Of a DNA stretch of 64,000 nt, positions 33,433 to 42,353 are shown in pieces. The DNA lies in NCBI GenBank assembly GCA_027083445.1, contig JALWOP010000071.1, forward strand, positions 1 through 64,000. Reading direction: 5' to 3'. This DNA is from Planctomycetota bacterium. Lineage in GTDB: Bacteria > Planctomycetota > UBA1135 > GCA-002686595. The translations under genes and the position numbers were made by a program. Position 1 is the first letter of the stretch. The number at the start of each line of letters is the position of its first letter. The notes under the pieces were generated by a model. It was not told the DNA's origin, ran no database searches, and worked only from the letters and a program-made list of their open reading frames with translations.

Positions 33433-36090
33433 CTAGAGCTCTTTCCACTCCCGCAGGAGCAGGAGGGCATCCATCGGCGTGATCGCGTCGAGATCGAGTG
33501 CAGCCAGGCGTTCCTCGAGGGGAGAGCGGGGGGGCGGATCGAACAGACCGAGCTGCAATGGACCGGTCGGAGTGTCGATGCTGCCATCCGCGCAGGAGAC
33601 TCGCCGGAGGGGGTCCTCTCCCTCTTCGAGTTCGTGCAGGATCCGCTTGGCCCGCTCCAGAAGGGGGGCCGGTACGCCTGCCAGGCGCGCGACCTGGATG
33701 CCGTAGGAGCGGTCGCTGCCTCCCTCCACGATCTTGTGCAGGAAGACGATCTCGTCCTGCCACTCGCGCACGGCGACGTTCAAGTTGTGCACCCCCCGCA
33801 AGGTCTCGGAGAGCCGGGTCAACTGGTGATAGTGGGTGGCGAAGAGCGTGCGCGCACGCAGGGTTTCGTGCAGGTGCTCGACGATGGCCCAGGCCAGGGC
33901 CAGGCCGTCGAAGGTGCTCGTGCCACGCCCCACCTCGTCGAGCACGATCAGGCTGCGGGAGGTGGCGTTGTTCAAAATCCCCGCGATCTCGATCATCTCG
34001 ACCATGAAGGTCGAGGCCCCACGGGAGAGGTCATCCGCCGATCCGATGCGCGTGAAGATGCGGTCGACGACCCCGATCGTCGCCTCACGGGCGGGGACGA
34101 ACGATCCGATCTGGGCCAAAAGGACCATCAATGCCGTCTGGCGAATGTAGGTCGACTTGCCGGCCATGTTCGGCCCGGTGATGAGGCCGATCATGTGCTT
34201 GCCGCGGTCCATGAGGGTGTCGTTGGGGACGAAGGTCTCCCGGGTTTGGGTGACCTCGATCACCGGGTGGCGCCCCTCCAGGATGTGGATGCGCTCCCCG
34301 CCATCGACCGTCGGCGCCGTGTAGTGCTGCTCGGCCGCGAGTTGGGCCAGGGCGGCGACCGCGTCGAGCGTGGCCACGGCGGCGGCGGTCGCCAGGATAC
34401 GGGGGATTTCGGCGGCGACGGCCTCGCGCAGGGCGAGGAAGATGTCGTACTCCATGGCCCGCGAGCGCTCCTCGGCCGAGAGCATCTCTTCCTCGAACTC
34501 CTTGAGTTCGGGGGTGATGAAGCGCTCGGCATTCTTGAGGGTCTGCTTGCGGATGTAGTTCTCGGGGGCGCTGCGTGCTTGAGCGCGGGGGATCTCGATG
34601 TAGTAGCCGAAGACGGAGTTGTAGCCGACCTTGAGACCCGGCAGGCCCGTGCGCTCCGCTTCCTCGGCTTGGAAGCGCGCCATCCAGGCCTTGCCCTCTC
34701 CGGCGATCTTGCGCAGCCGGTCGAGTTCGGCATCGACTCCCTCGCGGATCAGACCGCCCTCTTTCTGGGTCGTCGGGGGGGAGTCGACCAGGGTTTCTTG
34801 GATGCGCTCGACCAGCTCGTCGAGGGGATCGAGGGATTCGTGGAGATCTCCCAACAGCTTTGAGTAGGCCTGGTCCAGGCGTTCGCGCAGGGGCCGTACC
34901 ACCGCCAGGGAGCCGGCCAGGGCGACCAGATCCCGCGCGCCCGCACGGCCGGTGGAGACCTTGGCCACCAGGCGCTCGATATCGAGCACCCGCTCGAGGT
35001 CCCCGCGCAGATCCTCGCGCAGGAAGGGTCCGTCGACCAGTTCGGCGACGGCCCTCTGCCGGTAGAGGATCGGCTCGACCTCACGCAGGGGAGCCAGGAG
35101 CCACTCCCGCAGGAGTCGTCCCCCCATGGGGGTCAGGGTACGGTCGATCACCGCCAGCAGGCTGCCTTCTCGGCGTGCACCGCGCTGGGTCTCCACCAGC
35201 TCCAGGGTCGAGCGAGTCGCCCGGTCGAGCACGAGGAAGCCGCGGGGATCCTCACGGCGCATGCTGAGCACGTGCGCGCAACTGCCGCGCTGGGTTTCCT
35301 GCAGGTACTCGACCAGCGCGCCCGCCGCTCCGACGATGGGAGAGTCGTCTTCGATTCCGTAGCCTTCGAGGGAGCGCACCTTGAAGTGCTCGTGCAGGAT
35401 GCGCCGGCAAGCTTCGCGCTCGAAGCGCCATGGATCGCGCGGGGAGAGACGCGGTCCGAGGCGCGAGGCGATGCGCTCCAGCTCGGGCCGGGTCTCCTCG
35501 AGTCCCTCCGACCAGAGCAACTCAGCGGGGTCGATGCGGGCGAGCTGATCCTCCAGCTCGTCGAGGGCGACTTCCGCCACCTGAAAGCGGCCCGTCGAGA
35601 TGTCGACCCAGGCCAAACCGGCCCGTTTGCCGTCGAGGGCCAAACCGGCGAGCCAGTTGCTCGCCCGTGAATCGAGGGCGTCCTCTTCGGTCAGGGTTCC
35701 GGGAGTGACGACGCGCACGATGGCGCGATCGACGATGCCCTTCGATTGGCGCGGGTCGCTCATCTGCTCGCAGATCGCCACCTTGAACCCCTTGGAGACG
35801 AGCTGCATCAGATAGCTGTCCGCCGCCTTGACCGGGACACCGGCCATGGGCAGGGCGTCGGGTGTTCCCTTGGCTCGCGAGGTCAGGGCAATCCCCAGCT
35901 CCCGGGCGGCGACCTTGGCATCCTCTCCGAACAGCTCATAGAAGTCGCCCATGCGGAAGAAGAGCAGAGCGTCGGGCTGTTCCTTCTTGGCAGCCCCGAA
36001 CTGGTCCATCATGGAGACCTTGGGACGGCGGCTGCGAGTCGTCTTGGCGTGGGTCACGGGGGAGGCTCTGGGCGCTTGGGTTTGCGGCAT
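33433..36090 (-). CDS. mutS: DNA mismatch repair protein MutS
   Basis: A protein of about 885 residues that recognises mismatched bases. It shows the mismatch-reading segment LLFFRMGDFYELFG (Phe-x-Glu), the middle domains, and the C-terminal ATPase with Walker A GPNMAGKST, followed by GAST and DEVGRGTSTFDG. The annotated start is ATG 36090, but the motif GGCGCTAGAAT overlaps this ATG. A GTG at 36057 (11 codons later, product beginning VTHAK) is a good alternative if TAGAAT is a -10 element. It is transcribed leftward, with the PKS operon starting downstream on the same strand. The divergent lipoprotein gene at 36218 shares the upstream region. Confidence 0.93.
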   Translation of the reverse strand: MPQTQAPRASPVTHAKTTRSRRPKVSMMDQFGAAKKEQPDALLFFRMGDFYELFGEDAKVAARELGIALTSRAKGTPDALPMAGVPVKAADSYLMQLVSKGFKVAICEQMSDPRQSKGIVDRAIVRVVTPGTLTEEDALDSRASNWLAGLALDGKRAGLAWVDISTGRFQVAEVALDELEDQLARIDPAELLWSEGLEETRPELERIASRLGPRLSPRDPWRFEREACRRILHEHFKVRSLEGYGIEDDSPIVGAAGALVEYLQETQRGSCAHVLSMRREDPRGFLVLDRATRSTLELVETQRGARREGSLLAVIDRTLTPMGGRLLREWLLAPLREVEPILYRQRAVAELVDGPFLREDLRGDLERVLDIERLVAKVSTGRAGARDLVALAGSLAVVRPLRERLDQAYSKLLGDLHESLDPLDELVERIQETLVDSPPTTQKEGGLIREGVDAELDRLRKIAGEGKAWMARFQAEEAERTGLPGLKVGYNSVFGYYIEIPRAQARSAPENYIRKQTLKNAERFITPELKEFEEEMLSAEERSRAMEYDIFLALREAVAAEIPRILATAAAVATLDAVAALAQLAAEQHYTAPTVDGGERIHILEGRHPVIEVTQTRETFVPNDTLMDRGKHMIGLITGPNMAGKSTYIRQTALMVLLAQIGSFVPAREATIGVVDRIFTRIGSADDLSRGASTFMVEMIEIAGILNNATSRSLIVLDEVGRGTSTFDGLALAWAIVEHLHETLRARTLFATHYHQLTRLSETLRGVHNLNVAVREWQDEIVFLHKIVEGGSDRSYGIQVARLAGVPAPLLERAKRILHELEEGEDPLRRVSCADGSIDTPTGPLQLGLFDPPPRSPLEERLAALDLDAITPMDALLLLREWKEL

Positions 36091-36099
36091 TCTAGCGCC
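36089..36099 (-). promoter_or_regulatory. GGCGCTAGAAT promoter-like motif at the mutS start
   Basis: Exact copy, on the minus strand, of the 11-mer seen before three other genes. Its last two bases are the first two of the mutS ATG at 36090. If TAGAAT is the -10 box, transcription would start about six bases inside the annotated gene, so translation should start later, for example at GTG 36057. Confidence 0.5.
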
Positions 36100-36217
36100 A
36101 AAGAGGGGCGGTTTTCCCTTCTCCTCGTCCCCCCTTCGGCCGAAAGGTGCATCACGATCTGGCGCCGTCCGCCCTCCCGTTGCACTCTCTGGCCCCGGAC
36201 CTTCGCTCCCCCTCCCC

Positions 36218-37543
36218 ATGCAATTGCGCTCCCTGCCCGTCTTGCTCCTGTGTGTCGCCGCCACCGGCGCCTGCCGGTCGTACAACGAGCGCACGGACCA
36301 TGCCCTGGCCGCTTTCGAGAGCGGACGTTTCGACGAGGCGCGGCTGGCCTATGCGGAAGATCCCGAGGGAAAGGGGTTTCTGCCCGGGGTGGAGGGGGGC
36401 ATGGCCGCCCTGACGGCGGGTCGCTGGCAGGTAGCCCTGGACTATTTCACCGCGGCGGCCGAAGCGGTACGCGCGACGGAGGAGGAGACCCTGGTCAGCC
36501 CGGAGAAGGCCGGGGAGACGCTGCTCTCCTGGACGGTGAACGAGACCTTTTCGGACTACTACGGCGAGGGCTACGAACGGGTCATGTTGCACGTCTGTCT
36601 GGGCCTCGCCTATCTGGCCTTGGGGAAGGTCGAGGATGTCCAGGTCGAAGTGCGGCGGGCGAACAGCCTCCTCGAAAACGAGGAGGCGCTCTACGATGCC
36701 GACTACGGAGCGGGGGGCATGGGGCACTACCTTTCGGCGGTGACCTATGAGTTGGTCGGTGACTACGACGACGCCTACATCGACTACAAGCGTCTCGAAG
36801 CCAAGGGGCTCGGGGGTGCCCTGACCGGTTCGGCCCTGTTGCGCCTGGCCTCTTGGCTCGGGCGGGATGACGAGCTTGGGATTTGGCGTTCTCGCTACGG
36901 CGAGCCCCGAGAATTGCCGGCCGACGCGGCCAGCGTCGTGCTCCTGGCCGGCGTCGGCCTGGGCCCCTACAAGATCGAGGGGCGGATCGATGTTCCCACC
37001 TCCGATGGACTCATCTCTTGGGCGGTACCATCGTCCGTGAGCCGGCCCCAGCCCGTTTCGCGCCTGGTGTTGGAGGCTCCCAGCGCAAGCGTGCGCAGCG
37101 AGGTGCTCGAGGATGTCAATCGCGTCGCTCGATTGAACCTGGAGGATCGGCTCGCCTGGTTGGCGGCCAAGTCGGCCGTGCGAGCCTTCTTGAAGTACAG
37201 GCTGACCGACACACTCGGCGACAAGCACGGTGAGGGGGCGCGCCTCCTCGGCGCGATCTTCACCGCGGTCACCGAGCGGGCGGACCTGCGCACCTGGCGT
37301 ACGCTACCCGGATCTTGGCAGGCGGCTCGGCTCTTCCTCGAACCCGGCGTTCACGAGTTGACCCTGACCGCTATCGGGGGCGAGCGCATTCATCTCGGTT
37401 CCTTCGAACTCGAGGGAGGGGAGACGATGTTCATTCTGGCCCGTACCCTCGGTCGCCGCGTCTATGCCCACCCGATCGGGGGACGGCCGGTTCCGGCCGT
37501 CCCCACCGCCGTTCAAACCCAACCTCAAGGAGAACCCCAATGA
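36218..37543 (+). CDS. Lipoprotein, COG3014-like with TPR-style helices
   Basis: A 441-residue lipoprotein; the N-terminal MQLRSLPVLLLCVAATGAC has Cys19 in a fair lipobox. A helical repeat region follows (HALAAFESGRFDEARLAYAE, then LTAGRWQVALDYFTAAAEA and VMLHVCLGLAYLALGKVED), then a mixed beta C-terminal domain. The order and relation to an LpoB-like gene recall the COG3014 family found next to penicillin-binding protein activators. The start at ATG 36218 is chosen for the signal; the frame is open upstream. Its stop overlaps the next gene's ATG (ATGA). Confidence 0.75.
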   Translation: MQLRSLPVLLLCVAATGACRSYNERTDHALAAFESGRFDEARLAYAEDPEGKGFLPGVEGGMAALTAGRWQVALDYFTAAAEAVRATEEETLVSPEKAGETLLSWTVNETFSDYYGEGYERVMLHVCLGLAYLALGKVEDVQVEVRRANSLLENEEALYDADYGAGGMGHYLSAVTYELVGDYDDAYIDYKRLEAKGLGGALTGSALLRLASWLGRDDELGIWRSRYGEPRELPADAASVVLLAGVGLGPYKIEGRIDVPTSDGLISWAVPSSVSRPQPVSRLVLEAPSASVRSEVLEDVNRVARLNLEDRLAWLAAKSAVRAFLKYRLTDTLGDKHGEGARLLGAIFTAVTERADLRTWRTLPGSWQAARLFLEPGVHELTLTAIGGERIHLGSFELEGGETMFILARTLGRRVYAHPIGGRPVPAVPTAVQTQPQGEPQ

Positions 37544-38160
37544 AAAGTCTTTCCCTGATTCTCACCCTGGCGCTTCTGGGCAGTGCCTGCAGCGGGACCC
37601 ACTACAAGGACGCCCAGGACGAGGAGACGATCAACGCCGACTTCGGATCCACCGACAAGCAGCGTTTCGTCAAGGAGGTCGTCGATGACCTTCTCGGTTC
37701 CCCTTCCCTCTCCTACTACGGCAAGCCCGACGAGAATGGTGACACACGCATCGTTGCGGTCATGGGAGGCATTGCCAACCGAACTTCCGAGCACATCGAC
37801 ACGCGCATCATCGCCGACGGGATTCTGCAGGGACTCCTGGGCAAGATGCGCTTCGTCGCCGATGCGCAGGGCCAGAACGAGATCGGTGAGCGCGTGCGCT
37901 TCGAGCAGGGCTCGGGCCGTGTCGATCCCGCCAAGGCGGCGGCCTTCGGCAAGCAGCTCGGTGCGCAGGTGATCCTCTATGGGGACCTGGCGAGCATCGA
38001 GAAGGTCGCGGGACGCCGCCTCGGCAACTTGGGGAACCGCACCCGGGATGTCTACTACCAGTTCGTGATGAAGTGCGTGGATACGAACACGGCCGAGATC
38101 CTGTGGACCCACGAGGTCGAGCTTCGCAAGCAGCAGGTGAAGAGCCTCTTTGGGATCTGA
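37540..38160 (+). CDS. lpoB: LpoB-like penicillin-binding protein activator lipoprotein
   Basis: A 206-residue lipoprotein with lipobox LLGSAC (Cys17). The segment IVAVMGGIANRTSEHIDTRII, the later VRFEQGSGRVDPAKAAAFGKQLGAQVILYGDLASI, and YYQFVMKCVDTNTAEILWTHEVELRK are the signature of the LpoB/YcfM family. In E. coli this outer-membrane lipoprotein activates PBP1b for peptidoglycan synthesis. A good Shine-Dalgarno AAGGAG lies at 37527-37532, seven bases before the ATG, rare for this window. The ATG overlaps the upstream lipoprotein stop. Planctomycetes have peptidoglycan, so the role is plausible. Confidence 0.85.
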   Translation: MKSLSLILTLALLGSACSGTHYKDAQDEETINADFGSTDKQRFVKEVVDDLLGSPSLSYYGKPDENGDTRIVAVMGGIANRTSEHIDTRIIADGILQGLLGKMRFVADAQGQNEIGERVRFEQGSGRVDPAKAAAFGKQLGAQVILYGDLASIEKVAGRRLGNLGNRTRDVYYQFVMKCVDTNTAEILWTHEVELRKQQVKSLFGI

Positions 38161-38274
38161 ACGTCGGGGCTGCGTCGGCGGCCCGGGAATGGGCGTTCGG
38201 TCGACCCGCGGATGCCGCTCTGGGAGGGCGACGCCGATCCCTCCCTGGGATCACGAAGCGCATCCCACCCTTGG

Positions 38275-38309
38275 AAGCGGGCCTGAAACGGGCCCGCTTT
38301 CCGCCTTTT
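38275..38309 (+). terminator. Possible terminator of the lipoprotein operon
   Basis: A 9-bp perfect stem, AAGCGGGCC / GGCCCGCTT (38275-38283 and 38291-38299), with a 7-base loop, then TCCGCCTTTT. It is 115 bases after the lpoB-like stop. The T-rich end is weak and interrupted, so it is a moderate candidate. Confidence 0.45.
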
Positions 38310-38469
38310 CCGACTCGAGCCCCGCCGGAACCCCCTCCCAGCGCTCGCCGGAGAGATCCCGAAAAGTATTCCGTTCGGTTGCCGGGCCCTCTCCGCTCCT
38401 TCCCTTGCGAGAGCGAAACTGACCATGGAGTTCGACCGGGGAGAGACGGGAGACTCCGATTGGAAGCCA

Positions 38470-38503
38470 CGGCCCGCCGGCACGCGAACCGGCGGGCCGC
38501 TTT
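38470..38503 (+). terminator. Strong GC hairpin, possible terminator
   Basis: An 11-bp perfect stem, CGGCCCGCCGG / CCGGCGGGCCG (38470-38480 and 38489-38499), with an 8-base loop, followed by CTTTCGT. The short T-run makes it a weak intrinsic terminator or a structural element of an RNA. Confidence 0.4.
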
Positions 38504-38696
38504 CGTGGGCGGCCCCATCCCAGGGAGTTGCCCGGTGGGGATTCGGGGCCCTCCCAGGCCTCCCCGGGGTGGCGGGAGGGCCTGGAGGGGGGATGGACGA
38601 GAAATCGAGAATCGAGGGTTCGGTTCCTCCCAGGCTCCCGCTCACCGTCCTGCAGCCATTGAGCTGTGCTGGGGATCCTGACTCACTGGAGTCAAG

Positions 38697-38733
38697 CGAG
38701 AGCCCACCGGTCTCACCGGTGGGCTCTCGTTTT
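38697..38733 (+). terminator. Intrinsic terminator, plus strand
   Basis: A 15-bp perfect stem, CGAGAGCCCACCGGT / ACCGGTGGGCTCTCG (38697-38711 and 38715-38729), with a 3-base loop, followed by TTTT. This is the best intrinsic terminator in the window. It acts rightward, which implies a transcript coming from the left, although the last recognised gene ended more than 500 bases earlier. Confidence 0.75.
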
Positions 38734-38783
38734 CATTCTCCCTTCGATCGCCTCGATCGTCTCCGGGCTCCTCGACTCTCTCC

Positions 38784-39359
38784 TCAGCGAGTCTCCTCGG
38801 GGGGCTTTTCCGGGCGGATCAAGGCCGTCAGCACGTGGTCCCGCCAGGCTCCGTTGATGTAGAGGTACTTGCGCGCCAGTCCCTCGCGCTCGAACCCGAG
38901 ACGGGCGAGCAGCCCTGCGCTGCGTTCGTTCTCCGGCAGATGGTTGGCCATGATGCGGTGCAGCCCCAGATCCTCGAAGACATGCTGGATGAGTCGCTCG
39001 AGCGCTTCGCGCATATACCCCTGTCCCTCCAGCTTCGCATCGATGCTGTAGCCCAGGTGACAGGCTTGGAAGGCCCCGCGCACGATGTTCGAGAGGTTGG
39101 CTGCACCAACGATGGGACGCTCCGGGTCGTCTCGCGGAATGAGGACCAGCCGTTCGCTGCGGCCGGAGCGAAAGTCGGCGATATTCGCCTGGAGCTGCTC
39201 CCTCCACCAAGCCTCGGTGAGAAACTCCTCTCCGCGGGTCGGCTCCCAGGGCTCGAGGTGAGCCGCATTGCGGCGGTAGTACTCGACCATGCGCCCTGCG
39301 AAGGTCGCGGGGGGGAGGAGCAATTCGAGACGCTCCGTCAGGAGGCGGGGGAGAGACAT
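38784..39359 (-). CDS. GNAT-family N-acetyltransferase, RimJ-like
   Basis: A 191-residue acetyltransferase of the RimJ/RimL type, which acetylates N-termini of ribosomal proteins or other small substrates. The opening LTERLELLLP, then LGYSIDAKLEGQGYMREALERLI, which includes the acetyl-CoA binding GQGYMREAL loop, and LGLHRIMANHLPENERSAGLLARLGF, with the conserved NxxS..LL..LGF end, are all visible. Alone on its strand and divergent from the epimerase gene. Substrate not known. Confidence 0.85.
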   Translation of the reverse strand: MSLPRLLTERLELLLPPATFAGRMVEYYRRNAAHLEPWEPTRGEEFLTEAWWREQLQANIADFRSGRSERLVLIPRDDPERPIVGAANLSNIVRGAFQACHLGYSIDAKLEGQGYMREALERLIQHVFEDLGLHRIMANHLPENERSAGLLARLGFEREGLARKYLYINGAWRDHVLTALIRPEKPPEETR

Positions 39360-39470
39360 GGGGATGAAACTACCCGATCGGGTCTCCAGCTAGGATACGA
39401 ATCCGGCTCCAGAAGGCCCCCGGGCGTGGCCGAATCCTTGAGCTCCACTCCTCACACCGGATCGTTCTCC

Positions 39471-40415
39471 ATGGCCCACTATCTCGTCACCGGCGGCGCC
39501 GGATTCATCGGCTCCCACATCTGCGAGGCTCTCCTGGAGCAGGGCCACGCCGTGCGCGTCCTCGACAACCTCTCCAGCGGCAGACTCGAGAACCTGGCTG
39601 GCCTCGACGTGGAGCTCATCCAGGGCGACATCCGCGACTCCGACGCTTGCAGTCGGGCCCTGGGCGGGGTGGACGGCGTCTTCCACGAGGCGGCCCAGGT
39701 TTCGGTACCGGCCAGTGTCGAAGACCCGCTTCTCTGCTACGACGTGAACGTAACCGGGACCCTGCGTCTGTTGGAGGCGGCGCGGGCCGCAGGTGTGGGG
39801 CGGATCGTATTCGCGGCTTCTTCGGCCGCCTATGGGGAGAGCGAGGAGCTTCCCAAGCACGAGGCGCTGCTGCCCGCCCCCTGCTCCCCCTACGCCTCGG
39901 GCAAGGTCGCCGGCGAGCATCTCCTGCGCACCTTCGGGCGCTGCTACGGCATGCACACGGTCAGCCTGCGCTACTTCAATGTCTTCGGGCCGCGTCAGGC
40001 CGACGACAGCCCCTACAGTGGGGTGATCGCCAAGTTCGCGCGCATCCTGCTCGACGGTGGAGTGCCGACGATCTTCGGCGACGGCTCCCAGACACGGGAC
40101 TTCATCTACGGCACCGACGTTGCCCGGGCGAACCTCTTGGCGATGGAGGCCGAGCTCCCCGAGCCGGGGTGGGTCTTCAATATCGGCGGCGGCGAGGCGA
40201 TCAGTCTGAATCAGCTCTACGAGACGATGGCGGCCGAGGCGGGGGTCCGCTGCGCTGCCAATCGAGGGCCTGAGAGGGCCGGAGACGTACGACACAGTTG
40301 CGCGGATGTCGAGCTGGCGGCCCACTTCCTGGGCTTCAAGAGGCAGATCCCGTGGCGCGAAGGTCTAGTCCGGACCCTGGAGTGGTACCGGGGTAGCTTG
40401 ACGGCCGCCGATTGA
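39471..40415 (+). CDS. NAD-dependent sugar epimerase, GalE/WbpP-like
   Basis: A 314-residue extended short-chain dehydrogenase. The NAD motif is VTGGAGFIGSHICEAL, the catalytic Ser/Tyr/Lys set is in AASSAAYG and YASGK, and sugar-binding regions include NVFGPRQ and FGDGSQTRDFIY. Family members epimerise UDP-glucose or UDP-N-acetylglucosamine for surface polysaccharide synthesis. The last residues YRGS fit the usual C-terminus. The start is the ATG at 39471; the open frame upstream runs through the divergent acetyltransferase gene. Confidence 0.85.
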   Translation: MAHYLVTGGAGFIGSHICEALLEQGHAVRVLDNLSSGRLENLAGLDVELIQGDIRDSDACSRALGGVDGVFHEAAQVSVPASVEDPLLCYDVNVTGTLRLLEAARAAGVGRIVFAASSAAYGESEELPKHEALLPAPCSPYASGKVAGEHLLRTFGRCYGMHTVSLRYFNVFGPRQADDSPYSGVIAKFARILLDGGVPTIFGDGSQTRDFIYGTDVARANLLAMEAELPEPGWVFNIGGGEAISLNQLYETMAAEAGVRCAANRGPERAGDVRHSCADVELAAHFLGFKRQIPWREGLVRTLEWYRGSLTAAD

Positions 40416-40549
40416 CCCCCCTGCGGTGGTTGCCGGGCCGAGGGCCCTTGGCTACCCTTCGCCCTCGAAACGCGCCCGGGGGGTACCGGATCCCGTGTTT
40501 TCGATCCTCCCGACTCTCATTACCCCAAGCCTCCCCACGAGGTCACCCC

Positions 40550-42214
40550 ATGGGCCAAGAGCAGGATCTCAAAAGCCTTTTCGGTCTCGATGAGACCGCC
40601 GTTCGCTACCAGACCGACCTCTCCAAGGACCAGCTCTTCGACGCGGCCATCGCCCATGACCGGGGACGCGTTGCTCCCGACGGTCCGGATGATGCCCAGA
40701 AGGCCTTTCCCACCCGACTCGGCAAGGAGGGTCCCTTGGTCTTCTATACCGATCCCAGTTGCACCGGTCGCCCGGTCCAGGACACCTTCGGCGTAGCGCG
40801 TCCCTCGGTCGAGGAGAAGGTCTGGTGGAAGCCGGACTTCCAGCGCTTCGATCCCGCCAAGTTCGACGCCCTCTTGCTGCGGGTGGGGGAGCACCTCAAC
40901 CAGCGCAAGGCGACGCTCTACGTCAAGAACGTCTACGCCGGCTCGGACCCCGAGTATGCGGTTCCCTATCGGTTCGTCGGCGAGTACGCCTCCCACGCCT
41001 TCTTCGTCCACAACATGTTCCCCAAGGGGGTGGCGGGCGTTGCCGACGAGGATGCCAAGCGTTGGACGCTGCTCAACGCGCCTTCGTTCCATGCCGAGCC
41101 CGAGCGGGACGGGACGCGTTCGGCGCGCGCCGTCATCATGGACTTCGAGCGTCAAGTCTGCTTGGTCCTCGGTCGCGCGGACTACTGCGGCGTGAACAAG
41201 AAGACCATGTTCACGGTGATGAACTACATCCTGCCGAACATGGGTCACATGTCGATGCACTGCTCGGCCAACGTCGGCGAACGGGGTGATGCCGCGATCC
41301 TCTTCGGGCTTTCCGGGACGGGCAAGACGACCCTCAGTGCCGATCCCGCCCGCAAGTTGATCGGAGACGACGAGACGGCCTGGACGCAGCCGGGAATCTC
41401 CAACCTCGAGGACGGCTGTTACGCCAAGCTGATCGACCTGGACAAGAAGGCCGAACCGGTGATCGCCGCGGCCCTGTCGATGCCGGGCACCTTGATCGAG
41501 AACGTGCCGGCGCTACCGGGGAAGGCGATCGAGGAGACCGATCCCCAGGACTTCGATCTCTCCGATCGGTCGATCACCGAGAACACGCGCTTCAGCTACC
41601 CGTTGGATTGCAACCCCAATGTGGCCGAGGGGCAGCGGGGACCGCACCCCGAGACGATCGTGCTGCTCACCGCGGATGCCTTCGGGGTTTTGCCTCCGGT
41701 GAGCATCCTCGATTCGAAGGAGGTCATGTACCACTTCGTGATGGGTTTCACGGCCAAGCTGGCGGGGACCGAGGTGGGGGTGACCGAGCCCAAGGCGGCT
41801 TTCAGCGCCTGCTTCGGGGCGCCCTTCATGGCGCATCACCCCAGCGTCTACGCCAAGGGCCTGGCCGAGAAGATGGGCCGTCACAACGCACGTTGCATCC
41901 TGCTCAACACCGGCTGGGCGGGAGGGCCCTACGGCGTGGGCAAGCGCATTTCGATCAAGGATACCCGTGCCCTGCTCAACGCCGCTCTGGCCGGCGAACT
42001 GCACGCCGAGGGCATGGAGTATGAGGTGCACCCGGTCTTCAACCTGAAGATGCCCAAGAGCTGCAAGGGGGTGGACCCCAGCGTACTCAGCCCCCGCGAG
42101 CAATGGGCGGACAAGGAGGCCTACGACGCCGCCGCCCTGAAGCTCCGTGATCTGTTCCGCTCGACCTTCAAGGAGAAGGGTTTTGCGGAGCTGGGCATCG
42201 AGCCGGTCATGTGA
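40550..42214 (+). CDS. pckA: Phosphoenolpyruvate carboxykinase (ATP)
   Basis: A 554-residue enzyme that converts oxaloacetate and ATP to PEP, ADP and CO2 in gluconeogenesis. Kinase-1a motif GLSGTGKTTLSAD, kinase-2-like LIGDDETAW, and the family's MHCSANVG segment are visible. The length is as expected. The N-terminus MGQEQDLKSLFGL is chosen (ATG 40550); longer frames overlap the epimerase gene. A GC-rich hairpin follows 26 bases after the stop, consistent with the end of transcription. Confidence 0.94.
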   Translation: MGQEQDLKSLFGLDETAVRYQTDLSKDQLFDAAIAHDRGRVAPDGPDDAQKAFPTRLGKEGPLVFYTDPSCTGRPVQDTFGVARPSVEEKVWWKPDFQRFDPAKFDALLLRVGEHLNQRKATLYVKNVYAGSDPEYAVPYRFVGEYASHAFFVHNMFPKGVAGVADEDAKRWTLLNAPSFHAEPERDGTRSARAVIMDFERQVCLVLGRADYCGVNKKTMFTVMNYILPNMGHMSMHCSANVGERGDAAILFGLSGTGKTTLSADPARKLIGDDETAWTQPGISNLEDGCYAKLIDLDKKAEPVIAAALSMPGTLIENVPALPGKAIEETDPQDFDLSDRSITENTRFSYPLDCNPNVAEGQRGPHPETIVLLTADAFGVLPPVSILDSKEVMYHFVMGFTAKLAGTEVGVTEPKAAFSACFGAPFMAHHPSVYAKGLAEKMGRHNARCILLNTGWAGGPYGVGKRISIKDTRALLNAALAGELHAEGMEYEVHPVFNLKMPKSCKGVDPSVLSPREQWADKEAYDAAALKLRDLFRSTFKEKGFAELGIEPVM

Positions 42215-42240
42215 GCACCCACCGCCCCGACCGATCGTGG

Positions 42241-42278
42241 GACGCGGCCCCGGGCGACGGCCCGGGGCCGCGTCTCTT
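42241..42278 (+). terminator. Probable pckA terminator
   Basis: A 15-bp perfect stem, GACGCGGCCCCGGGC / GCCCGGGGCCGCGTC (42241-42255 and 42260-42274), with a 4-base loop, then TCTT. The T-run is poor, but the hairpin is very stable and lies directly after pckA. Confidence 0.6.
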
Positions 42279-42299
42279 CAGAGTCATGGGATCGACCGA

Positions 42300-42310
42300 G
42301 GCGCTAGAAT
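42300..42310 (+). promoter_or_regulatory. GGCGCTAGAAT promoter-like motif before the TPR gene
   Basis: Exact copy of the recurring 11-mer, between the pckA terminator and the TPR gene start 44 bases further on. Its location after a terminator and before a gene fits a promoter -10 region. Confidence 0.55.
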
Positions 42311-42353
42311 CCCCCTCGGCGGTGCCCACCCCGAGCCATGCAAACCCCGACCG

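Larger units (their letters stand above)
38161..38783. other. Gene-poor structured intergenic region
   Basis: This 623-base stretch between the lpoB-like gene and the leftward acetyltransferase gene has no credible ORF. It holds at least three strong GC-rich hairpins (38275-38299, 38470-38499, 38697-38729), the last with a T-run. A long GC-rich segment with internal complementarity spans about 38400-38690. This could be a noncoding RNA gene ending at the last hairpin, or simply successive terminators. I did not find the conserved sequences of RNase P RNA, tmRNA or SRP RNA in it. Confidence 0.45.

Noticed and set aside
38400-38733. RNase P RNA, tmRNA or SRP RNA in the structured intergenic region
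   Set aside because: The conserved core sequences of these RNAs were looked for by eye and not found; only a generic structured RNA can be proposed.
38835-39470. Upstream extension of the epimerase gene
   Set aside because: It is antisense to the acetyltransferase gene and lacks the Rossmann start, which begins at 39471.
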